Shown: piece after piece, positions 8,417-16,998 of the stretch
Layout: each line of letters opens with the position of its first letter
How positions within the stretch are numbered: position 1 is the stretch's first letter
Source of the DNA: Runella sp. SP2
GTDB taxonomy: Bacteria > Bacteroidota > Bacteroidia > Cytophagales > Spirosomataceae
Length of the DNA: 64,000 bases
Assembly: GCF_003711225.1 (NCBI RefSeq)
Contig: NZ_CP031030.1
Span: 2,790,001 to 2,854,000 of the forward strand
Reading direction: 5' to 3'
The notes under the pieces: generated by a model
Told to the model about the DNA's origin: nothing
Databases searched by the model: none
What the model saw: the letters and a program-made list of their open reading frames with translations, nothing else
Program-made: the position numbers and the translations under genes

Positions 8417-9340
8417 TTACTTTGAAAAAAAATACTTGTTGTCTTCTGTTTGAATATATTCAACTCCGGTTTTATATCCCTGTACAATCAGCCGTACAAT
8501 GTCTTCAGATTGAAATTTGAGCATATCTAAGTGTAAAGGCTCGTGGGGACGAATAACCTTTAGTTTCAGCGGGCGTCCTTTTAAGTTTTCATTTTCGACA
8601 TAGCTTTGCGCCCACGCGATGTCACTGTTTACAATTTGGTTGACATTGATGTCCTTTACCCGCTCCATCAATTGCAACACATTTCGGTAATTGACCGTTT
8701 CACCATAAATATGTTCGGAGTGGCAAGCCACACACACCACTTCGGTCGCTCCGTCTTCTAAGGCTGCTTTTAGAGGTGCCACTACCCTCATGCCTCCATC
8801 TAGCAAGGCTGTTTTTCGCTGGCCTTTGATCAAGACAGGCGGCATAATCGTTGGCAATGAGCTACTTGCAAGGACATAATCCAAAAAATCAGGTTCTTGG
8901 GGCGTGGCGTACACCATTTTTCCGCTGATAACATCCACCGCTCCTACTTTGAGCTTGATGGGGCTTGTGCGTAAAATAAATTCATCCACGTTTGAGCGAA
9001 GCAAGTTTTTTAGGGGTGTATTGTCCAAAAGGCCATCAAATCGGCTCATTAACGTATCGAATCCCAAGGTAAGTCGTGAACGGGGTTTGGCAATTGACTC
9101 AGGCCCCGTAATATTCTTAATCCAAAACTCTATGAGAAGGCGGCTCAAACGCGGCCAATCAATTTTTTTATGCTCAATTGTCTGACGCCCCGCTTCGTTT
9201 ACCAAATAACTTGCATTCAAACTTCCGACCGATACTCCGTAAATCATTTCGGGTTCAAAACCTTCCTCCAAAATCGCTTGAATAACGCCCGCTTGAAATG
9301 CCCCTTTAAGCGAACCACCGCCCAATACTAATGCTCTCAT
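8417..9340 (-). CDS. Patatin-like phospholipase
   Basis: 307 residues. The oxyanion glycine-rich loop LGGGSLKGAFQAG starts at residue 6, the nucleophile elbow GVSVG has Ser37, and the dyad aspartate is in LLDGGMRV. These three define the bacterial patatin family of acyl hydrolases. There is no clear signal peptide, so it is probably cytoplasmic. It is the first gene of an operon with a GNAT enzyme and yggS, and is divergent from the polyprenyl synthase gene with about 200 nt between them. Confidence 0.92.
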   Translation of the reverse strand: MRALVLGGGSLKGAFQAGVIQAILEEGFEPEMIYGVSVGSLNASYLVNEAGRQTIEHKKIDWPRLSRLLIEFWIKNITGPESIAKPRSRLTLGFDTLMSRFDGLLDNTPLKNLLRSNVDEFILRTSPIKLKVGAVDVISGKMVYATPQEPDFLDYVLASSSLPTIMPPVLIKGQRKTALLDGGMRVVAPLKAALEDGATEVVCVACHSEHIYGETVNYRNVLQLMERVKDINVNQIVNSDIAWAQSYVENENLKGRPLKLKVIRPHEPLHLDMLKFQSEDIVRLIVQGYKTGVEYIQTEDNKYFFSK

Positions 9341-9472
9341 ACTACTATCTTTAGCCTGATTTTTTTATTTACTTCACAAATTCCAAACAAATTATGCCAC
9401 TTTGGTGTAATGTTAATAGATTTTGTCCCAAATTTGGCGTTTGTTAGACAACAAATCAAAAAAAGGTTAAAG

Positions 9473-9502
9473 TTGCAGGCACTTTCAGCTAAACTATTTT
9501 TG
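9473..9502 (+). promoter_or_regulatory. Bacteroidota-type promoter of the polyprenyl synthase gene
   Basis: TTG (9473-9475), 19 nt, then TATTTTTG (9495-9502), which fits TTG/TAnnTTTG. The expected start of transcription is about 30 nt before the ATG at 9539. Confidence 0.65.
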
Positions 9503-9538
9503 CCACATTCATTGTTTACTGAATAGCCCACTGATAAT

Positions 9539-10513
9539 ATGTCCCACTCAATAAAAGATATTCAGGCGCCGATTGCCTCCGAAATGGATGCTTTTGAAAG
9601 CAAATTTCGGCAGTTTATGAAAAGCGAGGTAATGCTCCTCGACCAAATCATGAATTACATTGTCCGTCGTAAAGGCAAACAACTGAGGCCCATGTTTGTT
9701 TTTTTAACGGCGGGCGTAAGTGGTACAATTACCGAAGCTACGTACCGAGGCGCTGCCCTTATTGAATTGCTACATACTGCGACCCTTGTTCACGACGATG
9801 TGGTGGATGACTCCAACTACCGACGTGGTTTTTTCTCAGTTAATGCACTTTGGAAAAATAAAATTGCCGTTTTAGTAGGCGACTATTTACTCTCACGAGG
9901 GCTGCTTTTATCCGTTGATAATAAAGACTTTACGCTCCTACAGCTCGTTTCAAATGCCGTTCGTGAAATGAGTGAAGGTGAATTGCTCCAGCTGGCCAAA
10001 GCCCGTCGGTTAGATATAACGGAGGAAGTTTACTTTCAAATCATTCGGCAGAAAACGGCTTCACTTATTGCCTCATGCTGCGCTGTAGGTGCCCAGTCGG
10101 CAGGTGCAACCGAAGATTTAGTGGAAAAAATGAGAGAGTTTGGCGAAAAAGTCGGACTTGCATTCCAAATCAAAGATGACCTCTTTGACTTTGGCGATGC
10201 GGAAGTTGGCAAACCGCTCGGTATTGATATCAAAGAGAAAAAAATGACGCTTCCGCTCATTCATGCGTTGAGTCAATCTTCTTGGAGTACGAAACGCCAC
10301 ATCATCAATCTCATTAAAAACCACAGCGACAAGCCACAAAAAGTAGCGGAAGTCATCAAATTTGTTCGCGAATCGGGTGGTATCCAGTACGCTACGCAGG
10401 CCATGCAGCGCTTGGTGGACGAGGCTAAGGTTATCTTACATTCTTTCCCCGAATCGGCATATCGTAATTCCTTAGAAGGCTTGGTGCAGTTTACGATTGA
10501 ACGTAATAAATAA
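9539..10513 (+). CDS. Polyprenyl (octaprenyl-type) diphosphate synthase
   Basis: 324 residues of the trans-isoprenyl diphosphate synthase family, which elongates isoprenyl diphosphate for the quinone side chain. First aspartate-rich motif DDVVDD at residues 86-91, second DDLFD at 212-216, with the substrate-binding GKQLRP at 46-51. The length and the GAALIELLHTATLVHDD stretch fit the long-chain, quinone-type enzymes (IspB-like); chain length cannot be fixed from sequence. Preceded by a well-formed promoter. The convergent hairpin downstream is oriented to stop the opposing LytTR gene. Confidence 0.93.
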   Translation: MSHSIKDIQAPIASEMDAFESKFRQFMKSEVMLLDQIMNYIVRRKGKQLRPMFVFLTAGVSGTITEATYRGAALIELLHTATLVHDDVVDDSNYRRGFFSVNALWKNKIAVLVGDYLLSRGLLLSVDNKDFTLLQLVSNAVREMSEGELLQLAKARRLDITEEVYFQIIRQKTASLIASCCAVGAQSAGATEDLVEKMREFGEKVGLAFQIKDDLFDFGDAEVGKPLGIDIKEKKMTLPLIHALSQSSWSTKRHIINLIKNHSDKPQKVAEVIKFVRESGGIQYATQAMQRLVDEAKVILHSFPESAYRNSLEGLVQFTIERNK

Positions 10514-10547
10514 AACAAAAAAGCCCTTCTCCTAGAGGAAGAAGGGC
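10513..10547 (-). terminator. Terminator of the LytTR response regulator gene
   Basis: Hairpin between GCCCTTCT (10523-10530) and AGAAGGGC (10540-10547), followed on the minus strand by a T run (A run at 10513-10522 on the plus strand). It lies between convergent genes and may also stop the plus-strand transcript. Confidence 0.75.
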
Positions 10548-10568
10548 CATACAATTTGGCGTTATTTC

Positions 10569-11303
10569 TTACAAACTCAGCATGTCTTTGAAACGGATGG
10601 CTTGGCGGCGCGAGATTTCTATTTTCTCCCCGCTTCCTCTCAACGTAACCAAAAGCCCTCCCGAAAACCACGGCTCAATTTTGTCAATCCACTGCAAATT
10701 GATGATGTGTTTGCGATTCGCACGGAAAAAACACACGGGGTCAAGTCGCTCTTCTAGGGCGTTCAAAGACTTGAGAACCAATGGTTTTTGGTCATCAAAA
10801 TGTAAACGGACATAGTTACCCATCGACTCAAAAAGACGCACCTTCCCTAATTTTACAAACCAACATTTTTCGCCGTCCTTGATAAATACTTGGTCGTTTT
10901 CGCCCAAAATTTTACGCTCAGACACCGATTCTCCTTCGTGCTTACGGTCAAATTCTTCAAAAACGCGGTGAACAGCCTCGCTCAAACGCGCCAAATCAAT
11001 TGGCTTGAGGATGTAGTCCAAGGCATTGTATTCAAACGCTTTGAGCGCATATTCATCGTAAGCAGTTGTAAAAATCACCTCGGGAATGGTATCATCTTCG
11101 AGCGACTCCAACAATTCAAATCCATTTTTGCCTGGCATTTGAATATCCAAAAAAAGCAAGTCGGGGCGAAGCTCTTCAACGAGTTTTTTAGCTTCGTCGG
11201 CGTTAGCAGCTTCTCCCACTATTTCAATTTTAGGAAAATTTTCAAGTAAGCGACGCAGTTCGTTTCGCGCCAACCGTTCATCATCAATAATAAGGGCTTT
11301 CAT
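10569..11303 (-). CDS. LytTR family response regulator
   Basis: 244 residues. An N-terminal receiver domain (residues 1-120) has the acidic pair DD at 7-8 and the phosphoacceptor Asp53 in FLDIQMPG. A C-terminal LytTR DNA-binding domain (about 140-244) includes FLRANRKHIINL-like and IEISRRQAIRFKDML motifs. It acts as a transcription factor phosphorylated by the histidine kinase encoded 55 nt upstream on the same strand. Target genes are not apparent from the window. A terminator follows. Confidence 0.93.
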   Translation of the reverse strand: MKALIIDDERLARNELRRLLENFPKIEIVGEAANADEAKKLVEELRPDLLFLDIQMPGKNGFELLESLEDDTIPEVIFTTAYDEYALKAFEYNALDYILKPIDLARLSEAVHRVFEEFDRKHEGESVSERKILGENDQVFIKDGEKCWFVKLGKVRLFESMGNYVRLHFDDQKPLVLKSLNALEERLDPVCFFRANRKHIINLQWIDKIEPWFSGGLLVTLRGSGEKIEISRRQAIRFKDMLSL

Positions 11304-11358
11304 TCGTGGTAGTTAAGTGGGCAAGCCACGGTTATTGGTTATATATTAGTAGATTCTC

Positions 11359-12465
11359 TTACGAAGTTTGGGAGGTCAATTTTGAAAAAGAAAGGCTGGA
11401 GCCACTCTTAAAAACGCCCTCGGTTTGGGTAGGAACGATGATTTCGGCCCGAACCACCTCTTCCGATTCTTGAAAGATTCGGAACTTGGCATCTTCACCG
11501 TACAACAAATGTAAGCGACGTTCGGTATTTTCGAGCCCAAAACCGCTGGCTTCTTTTTGTTTGTCAATGCTGTCTTTTTTGGCCAAAACGCCCGTATTTC
11601 GGATATGGATGTGAACGTAATCTCCTTCGAGGAACGTGGTTACTTGTACAAAACCTCCGCTCATGGCTTTCTGGACGCCGTGTTTGATGGCATTTTCGAC
11701 CAAGGTTTGCAGCATCATGGGTGGTACTTGTAAGTAAACCGTTTTGGGGTCAATGTGGAAGTCGGCTTTCAAACGTTCTTCATAACGAACTTTTTCAAGG
11801 CTTAAATAGTCTTCTACTGTTTTGAGTTCTTCCCGTAATTCCACGGTTTTACGGCGATCGGCCAACAACGAATTGCGAAGGATATTAGATAGCTGCGTAA
11901 CACCTTGCTGTGCCTTGGAAGGGTCTTCCGACACCAACGCCCGAATCGAATTGAGGGCATTAAAAACAAAGTGTGGGTTCAGCTGAGAGCGAAGTACTTT
12001 TGCTTCCGACTCTTTGATAGAAGTTTTAAGTAAAATACGCTCGATTTCAGCATCTAGTTTGTGTTCTACGTAATGGTAAACCGTATAACTCAACACCCAC
12101 ATAAACATGCTTTTACTCCACGAAAGCCAATCAGCAAAAAAGATGTAGGGTTGGCTTTTAAAGGTATCCTTCAAGACTTTTAAATCAATTGGGTAATTCA
12201 TCAGGGTCATTAAAAGTCCTAAACTTAATCCAGAAATGATAACCCTAAGGGCAATTTGATATACGGGCAAGCTCACCCAATTTTGCTCCCGCACGATTAG
12301 GCGATAGAAATGGGTAAGTAAAACACAGACTAAAATATTAGCCAGAGCGAAAAAAAAGTCCCCAGTTGTTACCTCTCCTTCGAGGGTATAAATCGCTAAT
12401 TCAGAAAGAATTAGCGCCGTCCATCCTCCAACTTGGCAAATCCAATATATTCTTTTTTTCGTCAT
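11359..12465 (-). CDS. LytS-type sensor histidine kinase
   Basis: 368 residues. Four membrane helices (about 8-27, 36-58, 68-92, 112-132) are followed by the His_kinase domain (PF06580 type), with the phosphorylated His165 in QLNPHFVFNAL, and a HATPase domain with the N box ENAIKHG at 257-263. There is no separate extracellular sensor domain, so the signal is probably sensed within the membrane segment, as in other four-helix kinases of this class. Partner of the LytTR regulator directly downstream. Divergent from rfbC. Confidence 0.93.
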   Translation of the reverse strand: MTKKRIYWICQVGGWTALILSELAIYTLEGEVTTGDFFFALANILVCVLLTHFYRLIVREQNWVSLPVYQIALRVIISGLSLGLLMTLMNYPIDLKVLKDTFKSQPYIFFADWLSWSKSMFMWVLSYTVYHYVEHKLDAEIERILLKTSIKESEAKVLRSQLNPHFVFNALNSIRALVSEDPSKAQQGVTQLSNILRNSLLADRRKTVELREELKTVEDYLSLEKVRYEERLKADFHIDPKTVYLQVPPMMLQTLVENAIKHGVQKAMSGGFVQVTTFLEGDYVHIHIRNTGVLAKKDSIDKQKEASGFGLENTERRLHLLYGEDAKFRIFQESEEVVRAEIIVPTQTEGVFKSGSSLSFSKLTSQTS

Positions 12466-12513
12466 TCGTTCAATTTATCTAATTTTGTCGAAGTTTTCAA
12501 TCTTAACTCACCT

Positions 12514-13047
12514 ATGCAAGTTATCAAAAAATCGCTCGAAGGATTGCTAGAAATTATACCAACGGTTTATAAAGATGAAAGAGGGTATTTTTTTGAGACT
12601 TACAATAAGCAAGCATTCGAGGTCCACGGATTGCCCACTCATTTTGTACAAGATAACCAGTCTTTTTCCAAAAAAGGGGTAGTACGTGGTTTGCATTTTC
12701 AACGGGAGCCACACGCTCAAGGAAAATTGGTTCGGGTTGTTATGGGTCGTGTGTTAGATTTTGCCGTTGATATCCGTCCCGACTCTCCTACCTTTGGCCA
12801 ATACGAAGTTGTAGAACTTGACGCAACCCGCGGAAATCTATTTTATGTACCCGAAGGTTTCGCCCACGGATTTGTCGCTTTAGAGGATTCGGTATTTATT
12901 TATAAATGTACCAATCTATATAATAAAGCCGCCGAAGGAGGTATTCTGTGGAATGACCCTACGCTTAATATCGACTGGCAAGTAACTAACCCTATTGTCT
13001 CCTCAAAAGACCTTGAGCTACCCCAATTTGACCAAATTTCCTTTTAG
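12514..13047 (+). CDS. rfbC: dTDP-4-dehydrorhamnose 3,5-epimerase
   Basis: 177 residues of the RmlC cupin family, which epimerises dTDP-4-keto-6-deoxyglucose at C3 and C5 in dTDP-L-rhamnose synthesis. It shows YKDERGYFFETYN, the catalytic-histidine strand VVRGLHFQ, KLVRVVMGRVLDFAVDIR and FYVPEGFAHGFVALED. The ATG at 12514 gives the usual family length; the longer ORF from 12433 would run into the divergent kinase gene. A TAATTTTG box lies at 12480-12487. The other rml genes are not in the window, so it acts with genes elsewhere. Confidence 0.93.
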   Translation: MQVIKKSLEGLLEIIPTVYKDERGYFFETYNKQAFEVHGLPTHFVQDNQSFSKKGVVRGLHFQREPHAQGKLVRVVMGRVLDFAVDIRPDSPTFGQYEVVELDATRGNLFYVPEGFAHGFVALEDSVFIYKCTNLYNKAAEGGILWNDPTLNIDWQVTNPIVSSKDLELPQFDQISF

Positions 13048-13227
13048 CAATTTACATACCACACTTTGTACTTTGCCTTTTTTTGATGTACCAAAAGAGT
13101 TAAAAAACCGCGTATTTATGTTTTAAAAGGCAAAAGAATTTATTTTTTTTAGGGGGAAAGTTTGGCACAATTCATGGGAATGATATACCTAAATAGTACA
13201 AAAGGTTTTCCATGATTTGATTCGTTT

Positions 13228-13971
13228 ATGCCATTCTCATTTTTAAAGCGCAACCGAACGCCCGACACCATCCCACGTTCTTCTGCTTTTACAGTAGATA
13301 TGCACGCGCACGTACTGCCAAAGTTAGACAATGGCCCAGAAACCCTCGAAGACGCGCTTACTTTGTTGCACGAAATGGCTTCTAAAGGTGTTCGTAAAGT
13401 CATTGCTACTCCGCACATCATGGGCGACTATTACCCAAACAGTTTTGAGGATATTCAAATTTCCAAAAAGGTACTCAACCACGCTCTCATTCGCCGATGT
13501 ATCCCCATTGAGTTGGAAGTAGCAGCAGAATATTACCTTGATGTTTCTTTTTTATCACTTCTTGATACCCAACAACCACTTTTAACGATTGCCAACAACT
13601 ACTTACTCTTTGAAACAGGCATTGTGGGACTTCCGTCATTCTTGAATGATGCCATTTCACTCATACAAAAACAACAACTGACGCCCGTTTTAGCCCATCC
13701 CGAGCGTTATTATTATTTGCAACAAGATTTTAATCAAGTGCTTCGGCTACATCGAAGTGGTGTTCTTTTTCAGGTAAATCTTGGAGCATGGCAATCGAAT
13801 CATCCCGCCACTCGCCTCCTAGCCGAGCGGCTCATCAATGAAGGACTCGTGGACTTTTTGGGAAGTAACGCGCACAATCTACGTGATTGGGGACAAGCGT
13901 CCGACGCACTTCGATCGAAGGTATTTGGAGTTGCGCTTGAAAAAGGGCTGCTCAACGGTAGTTTGCTGTAA
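13228..13971 (+). CDS. CpsB/YwqE-type PHP tyrosine-protein phosphatase
   Basis: 247 residues of the PHP-fold phosphatase family that dephosphorylates bacterial tyrosine kinases controlling capsule and exopolysaccharide export. Metal-ligand motifs in order: VDMHAHVLPKLDNGPE (residues about 19-34), VIATPHIMGDYYP, ETGIVGLP, LAHPERYYY and GSNAHNLRDWG. Two places where close relatives usually have Asp (DDG, SDAH) read DNG and SNAH here. No polysaccharide-export kinase is adjacent. Preceded by 180 nt in which I see no gene. Confidence 0.85.
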   Translation: MPFSFLKRNRTPDTIPRSSAFTVDMHAHVLPKLDNGPETLEDALTLLHEMASKGVRKVIATPHIMGDYYPNSFEDIQISKKVLNHALIRRCIPIELEVAAEYYLDVSFLSLLDTQQPLLTIANNYLLFETGIVGLPSFLNDAISLIQKQQLTPVLAHPERYYYLQQDFNQVLRLHRSGVLFQVNLGAWQSNHPATRLLAERLINEGLVDFLGSNAHNLRDWGQASDALRSKVFGVALEKGLLNGSLL

Positions 13972-13997
13972 GATGTAGTAAAAAAGGCGTACTTTTG
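13963..13997 (+). promoter_or_regulatory. Candidate promoter of the DUF983 gene
   Basis: TACTTTTG (13990-13997) matches the -7 consensus. A TTG at 13963-13965 is 24 nt upstream, slightly longer than usual, and lies within the end of the phosphatase gene. Confidence 0.45.
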
Positions 13998-14011
13998 GGC
14001 AGTAACTACCG

Positions 14012-14425
14012 ATGCCACTCATGTTAAAAGGAACCAAACTATACAGTATTTTTGGCAACAAATGCCCGCATTGCCACGAGGGTGCTTTTTTCAAAAACGA
14101 TAATCCGTTCAATTTTAAAGACTTCGACAAAATGAATGACCACTGCGAAGTCTGCAACGAGCCATTCGAGCGAGAACCTGGCTTTTATTTTGGAGGGATG
14201 TACGGCAGCTACGCGCTTTACACTGCGCTGATTGCCTCTGTGTTTATTACCTGTGTAGTATTGCTGGAAATAAACATTTTTTACGTTTTGGGCGTGTTAA
14301 TCCCCGTTATTATCATTTCACAACCACTTTTTTTTCGCTGGGGTCGATTGTTATGGATCAATATTTTTGTCAGCTATGACCCAGAAGCGCCTAAAAATCC
14401 CCACCGTAACGTACCTAAATGGTAA
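14012..14425 (+). CDS. DUF983 membrane protein with N-terminal zinc-ribbon cysteines
   Basis: 137 residues. Two CxxC pairs at the N-terminus (NKCPHCHEG, about residues 13-19, and DHCEVCNE, about 44-49) probably bind a metal. Two or three hydrophobic helices follow (about 70-90, 93-112). This arrangement is that of DUF983, a small membrane family found across Bacteroidota and Alphaproteobacteria with no assigned function. The start could be the ATG at 14012 or the one at 14021 (MLKGTKLYSIFG). Its end overlaps the convergent coaD gene by 11 nt. Confidence 0.85.
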   Translation: MPLMLKGTKLYSIFGNKCPHCHEGAFFKNDNPFNFKDFDKMNDHCEVCNEPFEREPGFYFGGMYGSYALYTALIASVFITCVVLLEINIFYVLGVLIPVIIISQPLFFRWGRLLWINIFVSYDPEAPKNPHRNVPKW

Positions 14426-14885
14426 CTTCTGACAACTGATAAGGCAGATACTCATCTACGTTATGGCCGTACTTGTGCAATTCACGAATAATCGTCGAAC
14501 TTATGGGAGCTAAATGGGGCGACGTAATCAAAAATACCGTTTCTACGTCGGGATAAACGTGGCGGTTTACTTGTGAAATGCTGTTTTCGTATTCAAAATC
14601 TGTGGTATTTCGCAAACCTCTTACCAAAAATCGGGCACCAAGTGAGCGTGCCATATTGGCCGTCAGATCATCATACGTAACGACACTTACCTGCGGAAAA
14701 GCTTCAAAGGTTTTTTCAATCAAGCCTTGCATGGCCTCTACGGGAAAATACCTTTTTTTGTTAGAGTTGTGTCCTATTCCCACAATAATCTGATCAAACA
14801 GATTAAGCCCCCGCAAGACAATGTCTTCATGGCCTTTAGTAAATGGGTCAAATGATCCAGGAAAAAGAGCGATGCGATCTGTCAT
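14415..14885 (-). CDS. coaD: Phosphopantetheine adenylyltransferase
   Basis: 156 residues, the normal CoaD length. It transfers AMP from ATP to 4'-phosphopantetheine, the fourth step of coenzyme A synthesis. The nucleotidyltransferase motif FPGSFDPFTKGHEDI (T/HxGH type) is at residues 8-22, followed by RGLRNTTDFEYE and the ISSTIIREL motif. The start codon overlaps the upstream DUF3822 gene by 4 nt, indicating translational coupling. Confidence 0.97.
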   Translation of the reverse strand: MTDRIALFPGSFDPFTKGHEDIVLRGLNLFDQIIVGIGHNSNKKRYFPVEAMQGLIEKTFEAFPQVSVVTYDDLTANMARSLGARFLVRGLRNTTDFEYENSISQVNRHVYPDVETVFLITSPHLAPISSTIIRELHKYGHNVDEYLPYQLSEVTI

Positions 14886-15787
14886 TTTTTGGGAGGTTGG
14901 GTTGCAAAATAAACGTTATAAAGGCTAAAATAACGGTGTTCTGGAAGGTCTTCAAAGGCTTCCTTCAACAAAAAACCCGTCGGGTTTTTACCTAATTGCA
15001 GATAGGGTAAAAATTTCTGAAGCAATTGATAATCTTCTGAGTACGGGGTTGTTTCGCCGTAGATGTTACAAAGCACATTTTCTTGCGCAAGACCAAGAGA
15101 ATCGAGCACAAACATCACAAAATACCCCATATCACTGGCCGATTTGTAACCAAACTTATTACAAAACAGCAACTTATCTGCTTTTGCAACTGTCAACGTC
15201 ACAAAGTCGTCCTCAAAATAACAGGTCAGCAAAGTCCGTGCTTTTTCTACCGACGCCAAGCTGAGCGTTCCTTCAATAAGTGCGCTCGTTTGGTGAATAA
15301 AATGGGGTACGTGCTGCGTATAAGTTGTCAAAAACCATTCCCAGATTTCTTTTTCTACCATAAACACATTACGCGCACCAAGTTTACGAACCTCGTGGTG
15401 CAACAAGTGCTCTCCTTCTGGCACCTCTCCTTGTACCAATCCCAAGTAGCTATTGGCGTATTCTTTCCGAAAAAAGACGTCGGGAATCAGGGTAAAAGAA
15501 GGTGTATTGAAACACACAGATACGTTCTTCCAAAGGTTACTGTTCAAAAATGGGTGCTCTTCGTACAATTGTTTCAGCCAAACAACCCATTTATTTTCCA
15601 TGGGAAGTCCGCCAATAGAATAATCTTCCAAACACAAGACGTGCTTGGTTTTGCTTTCTAATACAAAAAACCGAAAACGTTCAACCCCTAATTCCAGCAT
15701 CAATTCGTACTCGGCGCACTTATCGGGGTTGAAAGAAGGGTCTTTAATCTCCAACAATGGAGTAATAGCCACTTGCGTACCAATCAT
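14882..15787 (-). CDS. DUF3822 family protein
   Basis: 301 residues without a signal peptide. It matches DUF3822, a Bacteroidota family commonly found beside coaD; the fold is thought to be actin-like (ASKHA) and the function is unknown. Its ATG shares one base with the stop of the NUDIX gene (TGATG), and its end overlaps coaD (ATGA), so the three genes form a tightly coupled operon. The conserved coaD linkage suggests a link to CoA supply or cell-envelope metabolism, but that is inference. Confidence 0.8.
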   Translation of the reverse strand: MIGTQVAITPLLEIKDPSFNPDKCAEYELMLELGVERFRFFVLESKTKHVLCLEDYSIGGLPMENKWVVWLKQLYEEHPFLNSNLWKNVSVCFNTPSFTLIPDVFFRKEYANSYLGLVQGEVPEGEHLLHHEVRKLGARNVFMVEKEIWEWFLTTYTQHVPHFIHQTSALIEGTLSLASVEKARTLLTCYFEDDFVTLTVAKADKLLFCNKFGYKSASDMGYFVMFVLDSLGLAQENVLCNIYGETTPYSEDYQLLQKFLPYLQLGKNPTGFLLKEAFEDLPEHRYFSLYNVYFATQPPKK

Positions 15788-16329
15788 CAGTTTTGAAATA
15801 CGATTTGTCTTGTGCTACGTTCGTCGTGTATTTCGGCAGGGACGTGTCCTAAGTACCCTTTTAAGTCATAAATAGCTTCCAGCGAGTCGCAATACTTAAA
15901 CATGGCATGAACTTCGTTCGCAGGATATTTTTTTATGTCTTCGATACTCATCCATTTCATTTCTTGAATAATTTGGTTGGCATCGGTCATTTCGGGGTCA
16001 CTTCCAAGGTGCTGTTGTCCACCGACCACTTTCACTTCAAAAAATAATTCCAACGCGTGCAGAGGTGGTTGCATAAATTCATTGACAAACAACAAATTCC
16101 CTACTTCCACCTCTAAGCCTGTTTCTTCCACAAACTCACGCTGTAAGGCTTCTAAGGTTGATTCCTCAAATTGGATACCTCCCCCAGGCGGACACCAAAA
16201 AACATCGGTATTCCCGATACCACGGTGACTCAACATCAATATTTTATTATGTTGGATACACACCCCGCAAACACGTATGCGAAGTCGGTTTCCATAAAGT
16301 CGTGCTACTTCTTCTCTCGCCTTTTCCAA
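15787..16329 (-). CDS. NUDIX hydrolase
   Basis: About 180 residues. The NUDIX box GGGIQFEESTLEALQREFVEETGLEVE matches GX5EX7REUXEEXGU; only its ends are quoted here as GGGIQFEES and REFVEETGLEV. It hydrolyses a nucleoside-diphosphate-linked substrate that cannot be specified. The open frame extends to 16482, but that would overlap the upstream CBS gene by 100 nt. A promoter-like TATCTTTG sits at 16366-16373, so I place the start at the TTG at 16329 (LEKAREEVARLYG). The start is uncertain because no ATG is available. Confidence 0.8.
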   Translation of the reverse strand: MEKAREEVARLYGNRLRIRVCGVCIQHNKILMLSHRGIGNTDVFWCPPGGGIQFEESTLEALQREFVEETGLEVEVGNLLFVNEFMQPPLHALELFFEVKVVGGQQHLGSDPEMTDANQIIQEMKWMSIEDIKKYPANEVHAMFKYCDSLEAIYDLKGYLGHVPAEIHDERSTRQIVFQN

Positions 16330-16365
16330 CGGTTGAAAAACAGTTTTGGTTTTCTTACAAGGCTG

Positions 16366-16373
16366 CAAAGATA
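16366..16373 (-). promoter_or_regulatory. Candidate -7 box (TATCTTTG) of the NUDIX-DUF3822-coaD operon
   Basis: Exact TAnnTTTG match on the minus strand between the CBS gene stop and the NUDIX start. No TTG at the right distance was seen, so support is partial. Confidence 0.45.
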
Positions 16374-16381
16374 CGCATATA

Positions 16382-16819
16382 TTAATATGGGCTACCCGAA
16401 ATATAGCTTTCGAGCGATTGGATGCGTGCTTTTTGGTCCTTGATAATACTCGAAACAACGTCGTTGATAGAAATAATTCCAATCAGTTCGCCCTCATCCA
16501 CCACGGGCAAGTGGCGAATGTGCTTTTCTGACATAATCAACATGGCCTCTTCCAACTTTTGTTCGGAGCTCACTGTTATCAATTTCGAGGTCATCACGTC
16601 CCTGATTAAGGTGCTTTGAGACGAACGACCTTGCAAAATTCCTTTACGGGCATAATCCCGTTCCGAAAAAATCCCTGTAAGATTTCCCTCGTCGATGACC
16701 AATACCGCTCCAATGTTTTTTTCAGCCATTTGTTGAAGCGCTTCATACACGGTTGTTTCGGAAGTTACTGAGAAAATCGCATTGCGAGACTTGTCGCGAA
16801 GTACATTTTTAATGTTCAT
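16382..16819 (-). CDS. CBS-domain protein
   Basis: 145 residues made of two CBS motifs (about 8-65 and 75-135). The segments AVLVIDEGNLTGIFSERDYARK and HLPVVDEGELIGIISINDVV are shown here by their cores GIFSERDYARK and GIISINDVV. CBS pairs bind adenine nucleotides and usually regulate a partner protein. No enzymatic domain is attached, so the partner is unknown. It lies upstream of the NUDIX gene on the same strand. Confidence 0.9.
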   Translation of the reverse strand: MNIKNVLRDKSRNAIFSVTSETTVYEALQQMAEKNIGAVLVIDEGNLTGIFSERDYARKGILQGRSSQSTLIRDVMTSKLITVSSEQKLEEAMLIMSEKHIRHLPVVDEGELIGIISINDVVSSIIKDQKARIQSLESYISGSPY

Positions 16820-16962
16820 TTGGAAGGTTAAGTTATAGGATTTATAAAAGATTAACTACGGGTTTTACAAGATGGTGTTTCCATTTTGAACACGTTACTG
16901 GCATCAAAATAGTTTTTTTTCTTTGATAATGGCAACTTTTAGTTGGGAATAATTTTAAATGG

Positions 16963-16993
16963 TTGTGAATTTTGCATTCCTGCCGTAGTTTTG
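16963..16993 (+). promoter_or_regulatory. Promoter immediately before the RecD-like helicase start
   Basis: TTG (16963-16965), 20 nt, TAGTTTTG (16986-16993). Transcription would start at or within a few bases of the ATG at 16999, implying a very short or absent leader. Confidence 0.6.
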
Positions 16994-16998
16994 GATAC

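Noticed and set aside
7973-8425. 150-codon plus-strand ORF over the GNAT gene
   Set aside because: Antisense to a clear GNAT protein with intact motifs.
16330-16482. N-terminal extension of the NUDIX protein
   Set aside because: It overlaps the CBS gene by 100 nt and crosses a promoter-like TATCTTTG box.
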